Source: Pseudomonas sp. GD03944 (GTDB taxonomy: Bacteria; Pseudomonadota; Gammaproteobacteria; Pseudomonadales; Pseudomonadaceae). From it: 64,000 nt of DNA. Below are positions 56,866 to 64,000 of the stretch, piece after piece. Within the stretch, counting starts at the first letter, position 1; each line of letters opens with the position of its first letter. The position numbers and the translations under genes were made by a program. Below the pieces are notes generated by a model, which was not told where the DNA came from, ran no database searches, and worked only from the letters and a program-made list of their open reading frames with translations. Location: positions 124,001-188,000 of the forward strand of contig NZ_JAOCAH010000001.1 in the NCBI RefSeq assembly GCF_029839275.1, read 5' to 3'.

Positions 56866-57690
56866 ATGTCACTGTCCGGCAAGACCCTGTTCATCACCGG
56901 CGCCAGCCGCGGCATCGGCCGCGAGATCGCCCTCAAGGCGGCTGCCGACGGCGCCAATATCGTCATCGCGGCCAAGAGCGCCGAACCGCATCCGAAGCTG
57001 GAAGGCACCATCCACAGCGTCGCCAGAGAAGTCGAGCAGGCCGGCGGCAAGGCCCTGGCCCTGCAACTGGACGTGCGCGACGAGCAGGCCGTGGCAGCCG
57101 CGATGGCCCAGGCGGCCGAGCACTTCGGCGGCATCGACGGCCTGGTCAACAACGCCGGGGCGATCAAGCTGGTGGGCGTGGAGAAGCTCGAACCCAAGCG
57201 CTTCGATCTGATGTACCAGATCAACACCCGCGCGGTGATGGTGTGCAGCCAGGCGGCGCTGCCGTACCTGAAGAAAAGCGCCAGCGGCCATATCCTCAAC
57301 CTCTCGCCGCCGCTCAACCTCGACAGCAAGTGGTTCGCCCAGCACGGCCCCTACACCGTCACCAAGTACGGCATGAGCATGCTCACCCTGGGCATGAGCG
57401 AGGAATTCAAGAAGTACGGCATCAGCGTCAACTCGCTGTGGCCGAAGACCATGATCGCCACCGCTGCCATCGAGTTCGAACTGGGCAGCCGCGACGCCTT
57501 CAAGCGCGCCCGGGTGCCGCAGATCATGGCCGACGCTGCCCACGCCATTCTCTCCAGCGAGGGTCGCCGCATCACCGGGCGCCTGCTGATCGACGAAGAC
57601 ATCCTGCGTGAACAGGGCGCCACCGAGTTCGAACACTACCGCTTCGATCCCGCGGGCGGCACGCTGATTCCCGACCTGTTCGTCGACTGA
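56866..57690 (+). CDS. atuG: SDR-family oxidoreductase AtuG
   Basis: 274 aa. TGASRGIG at 11-18, NNAG at 95-98, Y163 and K167 (YTVTK) intact, so unlike AtuB it has a classical active site. The extended C-terminus and SPPLNLDSKWF loop resemble the HSDL2/SDR-type hydroxysteroid-like branch. Probably oxidises a hydroxy or alcohol intermediate of citronellol degradation. It is separated from atuF by two palindromic repeats (182 nt) and from atuH by 152 nt. Confidence 0.88.
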   Translation: MSLSGKTLFITGASRGIGREIALKAAADGANIVIAAKSAEPHPKLEGTIHSVAREVEQAGGKALALQLDVRDEQAVAAAMAQAAEHFGGIDGLVNNAGAIKLVGVEKLEPKRFDLMYQINTRAVMVCSQAALPYLKKSASGHILNLSPPLNLDSKWFAQHGPYTVTKYGMSMLTLGMSEEFKKYGISVNSLWPKTMIATAAIEFELGSRDAFKRARVPQIMADAAHAILSSEGRRITGRLLIDEDILREQGATEFEHYRFDPAGGTLIPDLFVD

Positions 57691-57842
57691 CCCCAAGCGG
57701 CGGCCCGCCTCGAGCGGGTCGCCCTGGCCGGTCGCCCCAGCCATTTGCCCATCTGCCCGGTGCCCGTCGCGCCAGGGCCATACCCCACCCTGTTCGGGCG
57801 GTCTAGAGTCCTGGATACCTTCCAGCGACACGTGCGAACATC

Positions 57843-59669
57843 ATGACCCCGGACGACCTGATTTCCCCGCTTCGCTTCCTGGCCCGCCTGCCGGTGCACC
57901 TGCCCCGCGTGCCACGCATGCTCCAGGGCCTGTACTACGCCGGCATCCGCAACCGGGACAAGAACCTGTCGCTGGCCTGGGCGCTGGAACGCGCCGTGCA
58001 ACAGAATCCTGACCGGCCGGCGCTGATGGACGAAGGCCGGCTGCTGACCTACACCCAGTTCAACCGCTGGGCCAACCGCCTGGCCTGGGCCTTCAAGGCC
58101 GAGGGCATCCGCCATGGCAGCGTGGTGGCGGTCATGCTGGAAAACCGCCTGGAAGTGCTGGCGATCCTCGCCGCGCTCAGCAAACTCGGGGCGGTGGCCG
58201 CCCTGCTCAACACCACCCAGCGCGGCAAGGTGCTGGCCCACAGCGTGAACCTGGTGAAGCCCGACATCGCCGTGGTCGGCGACGAACTGCTCGCCCCGTT
58301 CAGCGAGATCGCCGACCAACTGGATAATCGCGCCCTGGGCCGTTACTGGGTGGCCGACCAGGACTGCCTGGCCGACGCGGGGCAGTCGCAGGATGGCTGG
58401 AACAACCTGATGGTCCTGGCCCGCCGCCAGGCCGAGAGCAACCCGCCGGACAGCGCCAAGGTGCGGATGAAGGACCCGTGTTTCCTGATCTACACCTCGG
58501 GCACCACCGGGTTGCCCAAGGCCTCCATCCTCAGCCACGGCAAGTGGATCAAGGCCTACGGCGGCTTCGGCCACTCCGGCCTGACCCTGAACAATCAGGA
58601 CGTGCTGTACCTGACCCTGCCCTGCTACCACAACAACGCCGTGACCGTGTGCTGGGGCGCGGCCCTGGCCGGTGGCGCGGCCATCGCCCTGCGCCGCAAG
58701 TTCTCCGCCAGCGCCTTCTGGCCGGACGTGCAGCGCTACCGCGCCACCTGCTTCGGCTACATCGGCGAACTGTGCCGCTACCTGCTCAACCAGCCGCCCT
58801 GCCCGGCAGAGCAGGACAACAGCCTGCGCTGCATGATCGGCAATGGCCTGCGCCCGTCGATCTGGGCCGAGTTCAAGCAGCGCTTCGGCATCGAGCAGAT
58901 CACCGAGTTCTACGCCTCCAGCGAAGGCAATATCGGCTTCACCAACGTCTTCAACTTCGACAATACCGTGGGCTTCTCCCCCGCCACCTACGCCATCGTC
59001 CGCTATGACCTGGAAAACGACCGGGCCATCCGCACCGCCAAGGGCTTTCTGGAAAAGACCCGCAAGGGCGAGCCCGGCCTGCTGATCAGCGAGATCAGCG
59101 CCAAGTGGCCGTTCGACGGCTACACCGACCCGAGCAAGAGCGAAGCGGCGATCCTGCGTGACGTGTTCAAGAAGGGCGACGCCTGGTTCAACACCGGCGA
59201 CCTCATGCGCGACATCGGCTGCAAGCACACCCAGTTCGTCGACCGCCTGGGCGACACCTTCCGCTGGAAAGGCGAGAACGTCTCCACCACCGAGGTGGAA
59301 AACGTGCTGGGTAGCTACCCGGGGGTCGAGGACGCGGTGGTGTATGGGGTGGAGATTCCCGGCACCAACGGCCGCTGCGGCATGGCCGCCCTGCGCCTGC
59401 AACCGGGCCAGATCCTGGATGGCGAAGCGCTGGCGCGGTTCCTTGACCGGGAACTCCCCGCCTACGCCGCCCCGCTGTTCATCCGCCTGCTGCGAGAGGT
59501 AGAGACCACCGGCACCTTCAAGTACAAGAAGACCGACCTCAAGCAGGCCGGCTACGACCCGCAACAGGTAAGTGATCCGCTGCTGGCGCGGCTACCGGGT
59601 GCGGCAGCATTCGAGCCGCTGGATGTGGACGCTTTCGAGGCGATCCAGGCGCAGCGCTACCGCTTCTAG
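57843..59669 (+). CDS. atuH: Acyl-CoA synthetase AtuH
   Basis: 608 aa AMP-forming ligase of the long/very-long-chain (FATP-like) branch. AMP motif IYTSGTTGLPKA at 216-227, later EFYASSEGNIGF, the GDLMRDIG and GDTFRWKGENVSTTEVE signatures. Activates citronellate or geranylate to the CoA ester. GTG/ATG choice: the ATG at 57843 is used. Last gene of the atu set; its TAG stop interlocks with the stop of the convergent lipoprotein gene (CTAG). Confidence 0.9.
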   Translation: MTPDDLISPLRFLARLPVHLPRVPRMLQGLYYAGIRNRDKNLSLAWALERAVQQNPDRPALMDEGRLLTYTQFNRWANRLAWAFKAEGIRHGSVVAVMLENRLEVLAILAALSKLGAVAALLNTTQRGKVLAHSVNLVKPDIAVVGDELLAPFSEIADQLDNRALGRYWVADQDCLADAGQSQDGWNNLMVLARRQAESNPPDSAKVRMKDPCFLIYTSGTTGLPKASILSHGKWIKAYGGFGHSGLTLNNQDVLYLTLPCYHNNAVTVCWGAALAGGAAIALRRKFSASAFWPDVQRYRATCFGYIGELCRYLLNQPPCPAEQDNSLRCMIGNGLRPSIWAEFKQRFGIEQITEFYASSEGNIGFTNVFNFDNTVGFSPATYAIVRYDLENDRAIRTAKGFLEKTRKGEPGLLISEISAKWPFDGYTDPSKSEAAILRDVFKKGDAWFNTGDLMRDIGCKHTQFVDRLGDTFRWKGENVSTTEVENVLGSYPGVEDAVVYGVEIPGTNGRCGMAALRLQPGQILDGEALARFLDRELPAYAAPLFIRLLREVETTGTFKYKKTDLKQAGYDPQQVSDPLLARLPGAAAFEPLDVDAFEAIQAQRYRF

Positions 59670-60169
59670 CGCTTGAACTCGAACTGCAATTCGGCGCCTT
59701 CGACCGAATCCCAGTAATCCTTGTCCACGTCGTTGGTCAGCAGCTTGCCGCTGACCTGGAAGGGGTTCTGCTCGGGTTTCTTCTCCTCGAACAGCGGTGG
59801 CAGCAACGGCACCAGCGCCGCGTCACCCCGATCCTCGGCATTCAGCTGTTCGGCCAGGTCCTTGGGCAGGGACAGGTCCAGCTTGGTCTTGGGCGCCTCT
59901 GCCGCAGATTCGGGCGGGGCCTTGGCCGCCACTTTCGGCGGCTTGGGCGCGGCTGCCGGAGCCTTGGGTGCCACCGTCGCAGCCGGCTTGGCCGGTGCTT
60001 CGGCCTTGGCGACCTCCGGGGCAGGCTGCTCGACCTCGGTCACCGGCTTCTGCTCGACCGCCGCGGGCGGTGTTTTTTCCGGGACGACCTTGGCCGGCTC
60101 GGTTTCCGGCTCACAGGCAGTGAGCAGGGGAACGAGCAACAACAGGGCCAGGTAACGGGGTGCACTCAT
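59666..60169 (-). CDS. Pro/Ala-rich putative lipoprotein
   Basis: 167 aa. Signal peptide with lipobox LLTAC at 15-19 (Cys19 lipidated; the following Glu-Pro does not give an Asp+2 inner-membrane retention signal). Residues 25-95 are Pro/Ala/Lys/Glu-rich and probably extended, as in linkers that span periplasm or peptidoglycan. A small C-terminal domain follows (NPFQVSGKLLTNDVDKDYWDSVEGAELQFEFKR). Last gene of the VWA-sbrI-sbrR series, 84 nt after sbrR; by memory of gene order it matches P. aeruginosa PA2894. Confidence 0.75.
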   Translation of the reverse strand: MSAPRYLALLLLVPLLTACEPETEPAKVVPEKTPPAAVEQKPVTEVEQPAPEVAKAEAPAKPAATVAPKAPAAAPKPPKVAAKAPPESAAEAPKTKLDLSLPKDLAEQLNAEDRGDAALVPLLPPLFEEKKPEQNPFQVSGKLLTNDVDKDYWDSVEGAELQFEFKR

Positions 60170-60253
60170 GACGAACTCGTGGCTATTTGGGAAAGGCTAT
60201 CTGGAACGACCGCGCCATGCTCGCGCGCAGAACGCCACCTGGCAAGGGTCGGA

Positions 60254-60886
60254 TCACGGTTCCTGTGCCTCCAGGCGGCGCAGCTGTTCGTCCATATCCT
60301 GTTGCGGATAACGGCGCTGAAGGTCCTTGAACAGCGCACTGGCTCGGCCTTCCTCGCCTCGCTTGCGCAGCGCCAGCACCTCCTGCAACGCCGGCACCCA
60401 GGGCTCGATTTCCGACGAACTGCGCGCCAGCGGAGCGGCGCTGGCGAGGGGGGCCGGAGGTTCCTCGGCCAACATCAGGTCGGCCATAGGACTGCCCTCG
60501 GTGGTTTTTTCGGCCTCTTCGCGCAGCACCTTTCGCTCCATCGACGCGGCCGGAGCCGCGTAGCGCTGCATGGCCGGGGCGGCGGGGGCCGGGCTGTCGT
60601 AGACCGGTGGCACCTGCTCCAGGGTCTTCAGGCTGAGGCCGAGCCCCAGGCCCAGCAGCGCCAGGCTGCCGAACGCCACCGACCAGCGGGTGCGGCCAGC
60701 GCCGCCGAACAGCCAGGCGTGCACCCGGGCCAACGGGCCGGGCGTCGGCTCGACCCGCCGTGCGGCCTGGGTCGCCGCGGCCAGGATGCGCGCATCCAGC
60801 TCGGCCGACGGTTCGGCGTCGCTGTGTGCCCGGTAGTGCTGGAGCAGTTGCTGCTCGTCGTGGGGCAGATCGTGTGGACCTTTCAT
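60254..60886 (-). CDS. sbrR: Membrane anti-sigma factor SbrR
   Basis: 210 aa. Cytoplasmic N-terminus (DEQQLLQHYRAHSDAEPSAELDARILAAATQAARR), one TM helix at about 68-86 (WSVAFGSLALLGLGLGLSL), then a periplasmic part with a helical C-terminus (EVLALRKRGEEGRASALFKDLQRRYPQQ). ATGA overlap with the sigma factor. Position next to atuH and size match the SbrI-SbrR pair of P. aeruginosa, which controls swarming and biofilm formation. Confidence 0.78.
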   Translation of the reverse strand: MKGPHDLPHDEQQLLQHYRAHSDAEPSAELDARILAAATQAARRVEPTPGPLARVHAWLFGGAGRTRWSVAFGSLALLGLGLGLSLKTLEQVPPVYDSPAPAAPAMQRYAAPAASMERKVLREEAEKTTEGSPMADLMLAEEPPAPLASAAPLARSSSEIEPWVPALQEVLALRKRGEEGRASALFKDLQRRYPQQDMDEQLRRLEAQEP

Positions 60887-61476
60887 GCGGACACCTCTTC
60901 GGCGGCTGGGTCAGCCAGCAGCCGACGTAACTTCTGTAACGCGTAACGCAGACGGCTTTTCACCGTTTCCGCTGGCGTGCGGGTCAACTCGGCGATCTCG
61001 TGCAGCTCCAGGTCGCCATGGGCGCGCAGCAGGAACACTTCGCGCTGCTCCGCCGGCAGGTCGTCCAGGGCCGCCTGCAAGCGCGCCTGGTCGCGGCTCA
61101 AGTCGAGCTGCTGCTCGGGGCCGGCCTCGGCGCTGGGCTGGTCGTGCACCTGCTCGTCGTAGGCCTCGCTCAAGCCCTGCTGCTTGCCGTGCTTGCGCCA
61201 GTGATCGATCAGGCGATTACGGGCGATCTGGTACAGCCAGGTCTTGAACAGCACCGCCTCGCGCTGCACCGACTCGCTGCGGATCAGGCTCAGCCAGGTC
61301 TCCTGGAAGACCTCCTCGGCCACACTCGGGTCGCCGCACAGGCCACAGAGGAAACGAAACAGGCCGAGGCGATGGCGCTGGTACAGCTGCGCAAACGCCT
61401 CGGCATCGCCTTGCCGGTAACGACGCAGCAGGTGCGCGTCGTCATCGCCGGGAATACTCGCTACAGGGGTGGTCAC
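60883..61476 (-). CDS. sbrI: ECF sigma factor SbrI
   Basis: 197 aa. Region 2 (YRQGDAEAFAQLYQRHRLGLFRFL, VAEEVFQETWLSLIR, FKTWLYQIARNRLIDHWRK) and region 4 (LPAEQREVFLLRAHGDLELHEIAELTRTPAETVKSRLRYALQKLR) are both well conserved, in contrast to the short sigma at 29.8 kb. Lies 2 nt after the VWA-protein gene and overlaps sbrR. Activity is expected to be held back by SbrR. Confidence 0.85.
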   Translation of the reverse strand: MTTPVASIPGDDDAHLLRRYRQGDAEAFAQLYQRHRLGLFRFLCGLCGDPSVAEEVFQETWLSLIRSESVQREAVLFKTWLYQIARNRLIDHWRKHGKQQGLSEAYDEQVHDQPSAEAGPEQQLDLSRDQARLQAALDDLPAEQREVFLLRAHGDLELHEIAELTRTPAETVKSRLRYALQKLRRLLADPAAEEVSA

Positions 61477-61478
61477 AC

Positions 61479-63179
61479 TCAGTCGGCCTTGGCAGTGTCG
61501 GGGACAGGGTGCTGAGTTTGCAGGCTCTGGGCCAATTCGACCAGTTGCACGAACTCGCCGCGCAGGCCGAAGCGGTCTTCACCCTTGCCGCTGCGCGCCA
61601 GTTGGGCGCTGGCGGCCAGGTCGAACGCGCCGGTGTATTGCCCGCCCCGCACTTGCTGGGCGAACGCCGCCACGGCGCTGGCGAAGCGCAGGTCTTCGCT
61701 GGCCTCGCCGATCGCCGCCACCTGGGCCGGCGCGGTCACCGGAATTTCCAGCAGGCGGCTGGTAGCCTGCTCCGGGGCCTTGTAGCGAACGCGCAGCAGG
61801 GCCAGTTCGCCGGAACGCCCCCTGGTTTCGGCCTTGGCCTGGTAGCGCAGCGGTTCCAGCCAGCCCTTGCCGCCGGCCGGGACGATCTCGTAGAGCGCGG
61901 TGACGCTCTGCCCTGCCCCGACTTCACCGGCGTCCACCTTGTCGTTGCTGAAGTCCTCCCGACGCAGCATCCGGTTCTCGTAGCCCAGCAGGCGGTACTC
62001 GGCAATCTGGGCCGGGTTGAATTCGACCTGCACCTTCACGTCCTTGGCGACCACGGCCAGGGTCGAACTGAGCTGGTCCACCAGCACTTTGCGCGCCTCG
62101 CGCAGGTTGTCGATGTAGGCGTAGTTGCCGTCACCGGCGTCAGCCAGTTGTTCCATCAACTGCTCGTTGTAATTGTCGGTGCCAAAGCCCAGGGTAGTCA
62201 GGGAAATGCCCGTCTTGCGCTTGTCGGCAGCCAGGGCCTTGAGCGTCTCGAAATCGCTGATGCCGACGTTGAAGTCACCATCGGTGGCCAGCAGGATGCG
62301 GTTGATGCCGCCCTTGATGAAGCCCTTCTGTGCCTGCTGGTACGCCAGTTGGATGCCCGACTCGCCGGCAGTCGAGCCGCCCGCACGCAGTTGTTCGATG
62401 GCGCCGCGGATGGTCGCCTTGTCCGAACCGGCGGTGGGTTCCAGCACCACGCTCGACTCACTGGCGTAGACCACCAGCGACACCTTGTCCTGGGCTCGCA
62501 GCTGGTCGACCAGCAGCTTCAGGGTGCCCTGCACCATGGGCAAGCCCTCACGGCGGTCCATCGAGCCGGAGACGTCCACCAGGAACACCAGGTTGGCTGG
62601 CGGCAGCTGCGCCACGCTGCGGTCTTCCGTGCGAATCGCGATGCGCAGCAGCCGGCTCTCGGGGTTCCACGGCGTCTGCGCCAGCTCGGTGGCCACGCCA
62701 AACGGCGCATCACCGGTGGCCTGCGGGTAGGCATAGGGGAAGTAATTGACCAGCTCCTCCAGGCGCACGGCATCGGCCGGCGGCAACTGCCCCTGGTTGA
62801 GGAAACGCCGCACATTGGCGTAGCTGCCGGTGTCGACATCCAGGCTGAAGGTGGAGACCGGCGCCTCGCTCACGGCGTGCACCGGGTTGGCCGTCAGGGT
62901 CTGGTACTGCTCGCGGTTGGCATCGTGATAACCCGGCAGGGCCTGGTCGACCAGCGGGGCAGCCGGCATCGCGGCGATGGCCGCGGGCGCATAGCGCGCC
63001 AGCTCGGCGTGTCGAGCCGGCGGCTGGGCCGACGACTCGTGCAGCACCGCCGTCCCGGCATCGGCCTTGGCGGCCGGTTCGGTACGGGTGTCTGGCGAGG
63101 TGGCGTTGCAGGCTGTCAGGGCCAGCAACAGGGTACCGGTAAAACCACACAGCACAGCGGGGTGAGCGAGCGGGCGCAT
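61479..63179 (-). CDS. Von Willebrand factor A-domain lipoprotein (YfbK-like)
   Basis: 566 aa. Signal peptide with lipobox LTAC at 21-24, so a lipoprotein. N-terminal vWF-associated region (STFSLDVDTGSYANVRRFLNQGQLPPADAVRLEELVNYFPY), then a VWA domain with an intact MIDAS DVSGSMD at 202-208, and a C-terminal DUF3520-like region. Metal-dependent protein binding at the envelope. Upstream of and nearly fused to sbrI, suggesting that the sigma pair monitors or controls this envelope protein. Confidence 0.85.
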   Translation of the reverse strand: MRPLAHPAVLCGFTGTLLLALTACNATSPDTRTEPAAKADAGTAVLHESSAQPPARHAELARYAPAAIAAMPAAPLVDQALPGYHDANREQYQTLTANPVHAVSEAPVSTFSLDVDTGSYANVRRFLNQGQLPPADAVRLEELVNYFPYAYPQATGDAPFGVATELAQTPWNPESRLLRIAIRTEDRSVAQLPPANLVFLVDVSGSMDRREGLPMVQGTLKLLVDQLRAQDKVSLVVYASESSVVLEPTAGSDKATIRGAIEQLRAGGSTAGESGIQLAYQQAQKGFIKGGINRILLATDGDFNVGISDFETLKALAADKRKTGISLTTLGFGTDNYNEQLMEQLADAGDGNYAYIDNLREARKVLVDQLSSTLAVVAKDVKVQVEFNPAQIAEYRLLGYENRMLRREDFSNDKVDAGEVGAGQSVTALYEIVPAGGKGWLEPLRYQAKAETRGRSGELALLRVRYKAPEQATSRLLEIPVTAPAQVAAIGEASEDLRFASAVAAFAQQVRGGQYTGAFDLAASAQLARSGKGEDRFGLRGEFVQLVELAQSLQTQHPVPDTAKAD

Positions 63180-63259
63180 GGTGCATCTCCTGGGATGAAA
63201 GAACGCTTCGTCCCAGTAGACGCAACCCTCGCCCGATTCGGGTTAAGCCCCGCGCGGTT

Positions 63260-64000
63260 TTAGAACGCCGCTTCCTGGCACAGCTGGCTGGCCAGCATGC
63301 CCAGGGTCATCAGCGCCCGCTCGGCTTCACGGTTCCACGGAATGCCGCAGTTGAGCCGCACGCAATGGTTGAACTGCTCGGTGTTACTGAAGATCAACCC
63401 CGGCGCGATGCTGATGCCCTGCTGCAGCGCCCGCACGTGCAGGTCCTTGGTGTTGACCCGCGCCGGCAGGCTGACCCACAGGATGAAGCCGCCGTTGGGC
63501 CGGGTCATCTGCGTGCCTTCCGGGAAGTACTGCTGCACCGCCAGCTGAAAGGCGCTGAGGTTCTTGCGGTACTCCTGGCGGATGTAGCGCAGGTGCCGGT
63601 CGTAGCCGCCGTTCTCCAGGTAGGCCGCCACCGCCATCTGCGTAACGCTGCACGCCGAATGGGTGCTGAAGGTCTGCAGGCGCTGGATTTCGTCCTGATA
63701 CTTGCCGGCGACGATCCAGCCGATACGAACCCCGGGCGACAGGGTCTTGGAGAAGCTCGAGCAGTACACCACCCGCCCCTCGCGGTCATGGGACTTGAGG
63801 GCCTTGGTCGGGCTCTGGTCGAACATCAGCTCGCCGTAGATATCGTCCTCGATGATCTGGATGTCGAAGTCGTCGGCCAGGCGCAGCAGTTGCTTCTGCC
63901 GCTCCTCGGGAATGGTGCCGCCCAACGGGTTGCTCAGGCGCGCGGTCAGCACCAGGGCCTTGATCGGCCATTGGCTGGCCGCCAGTTGCAAGGCCTCCAG
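63260..64000 (-). CDS. MocR/PdxR-type GntR regulator, aminotransferase domain (partial)
   Basis: The frame runs off the right edge, so the N-terminal winged helix is outside. What is present is the C-terminal half of a fold-type I aminotransferase: NPLGGTIPEE, IIEDDIYGEL, PLP lysine in CSSFSKTLSPGVRIGW, and RPNGGFILWVSLP. This pattern, with short EDDIYGEL and GGF, is typical of MocR regulators that use a PLP domain as effector sensor. A stand-alone 2-aminoadipate-type aminotransferase cannot be fully excluded. Confidence 0.75.
   Translation of the reverse strand: MEALQLAASQWPIKALVLTARLSNPLGGTIPEERQKQLLRLADDFDIQIIEDDIYGELMFDQSPTKALKSHDREGRVVYCSSFSKTLSPGVRIGWIVAGKYQDEIQRLQTFSTHSACSVTQMAVAAYLENGGYDRHLRYIRQEYRKNLSAFQLAVQQYFPEGTQMTRPNGGFILWVSLPARVNTKDLHVRALQQGISIAPGLIFSNTEQFNHCVRLNCGIPWNREAERALMTLGMLASQLCQEAAF

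Noticed and set aside
57636..59564. 642-aa minus-strand frame across atuH
   Set aside because: Shadow of atuH with Gly/Ala/Gln-rich sequence and no motif.

Overview
The window is chromosomal DNA from a high-GC gammaproteobacterium, almost certainly a Pseudomonas. The evidence is gene content and order (pabB-thrH-cysH, sagS-ospR-gpx-msrB-alaA-htpX-tpm, atuRABCDEFGH-sbrIR), strong G/C bias at codon third positions, and REP palindromes of the GTAGGAGCGGCTTCAGCCGCGA type. Species cannot be named from this. No tRNA, rRNA, CRISPR array, insertion sequence, phage gene or origin was seen. Both edges cut genes.

Layout. 1-2.0 kb: end of a 7-TM inactive-transglutaminase protein and its ATP-grasp partner. 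2.1-7.5 kb: two overlapping MalT-type LuxR regulators. 7.7-11.2 kb: pabB, thrH, cysH and a free-methionine-sulfoxide reductase coupled to an AAA-type ATPase. 11.2-20.3 kb: a stress and surface-sensing block (hybrid kinase sagS, redox regulator ospR, gpx, msrB, alaA, a dehydrogenase, htpX, tpm). 20.6-27.5 kb: a YgiD-type dioxygenase, a UvrD-like helicase, a degenerate receiver protein and the NHEJ pair ku-ligD. 27.5-30.3 kb: a minus-strand signalling cluster of ECF-like sigma factor, membrane anti-sigma candidate, receiver-EAL protein with a decayed active site, and a LuxR-type response regulator. 30.6-34.7 kb: FKBP isomerase, DEAD-box helicase, crotonase and a spermidine-synthase-like protein. 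34.9-38.6 kb: a tightly overlapping operon of flavin monooxygenase, BASS-type transporter, dehydrogenase and TauE-type permease, with no recognised pathway. 38.7-40.3 kb: class II DAHP synthase followed by a REP array. 40.4-45.1 kb: a CBS-domain kinase with a two-receiver regulator, then ethanolamine ammonia-lyase eutBC. 45.2-47.1 kb: small membrane protein, CPBP protease and a periplasmic binding protein.

47.2-59.7 kb holds a complete acyclic terpene utilization locus. The repressor atuR is divergent from atuA-H, and two 18-bp inverted operator copies lie between them. The genes encode activation (atuH), dehydrogenation (atuD), carboxylation (atuC/atuF) and hydration (atuE) steps for citronellyl/geranyl-CoA plus two short-chain dehydrogenases. 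Several gaps in this operon carry large palindromes. 59.7-63.2 kb carries the sbrI/sbrR sigma and anti-sigma pair with a von Willebrand lipoprotein and a small lipoprotein. The right edge cuts a MocR-type regulator.

The least understood parts are the sigma/anti-sigma/decayed-EAL cluster, the monooxygenase-transporter operon, the ATP-grasp/7-TM pair, and the RNA-level structures (msrB leader hairpin, palindromes inside the atu operon).
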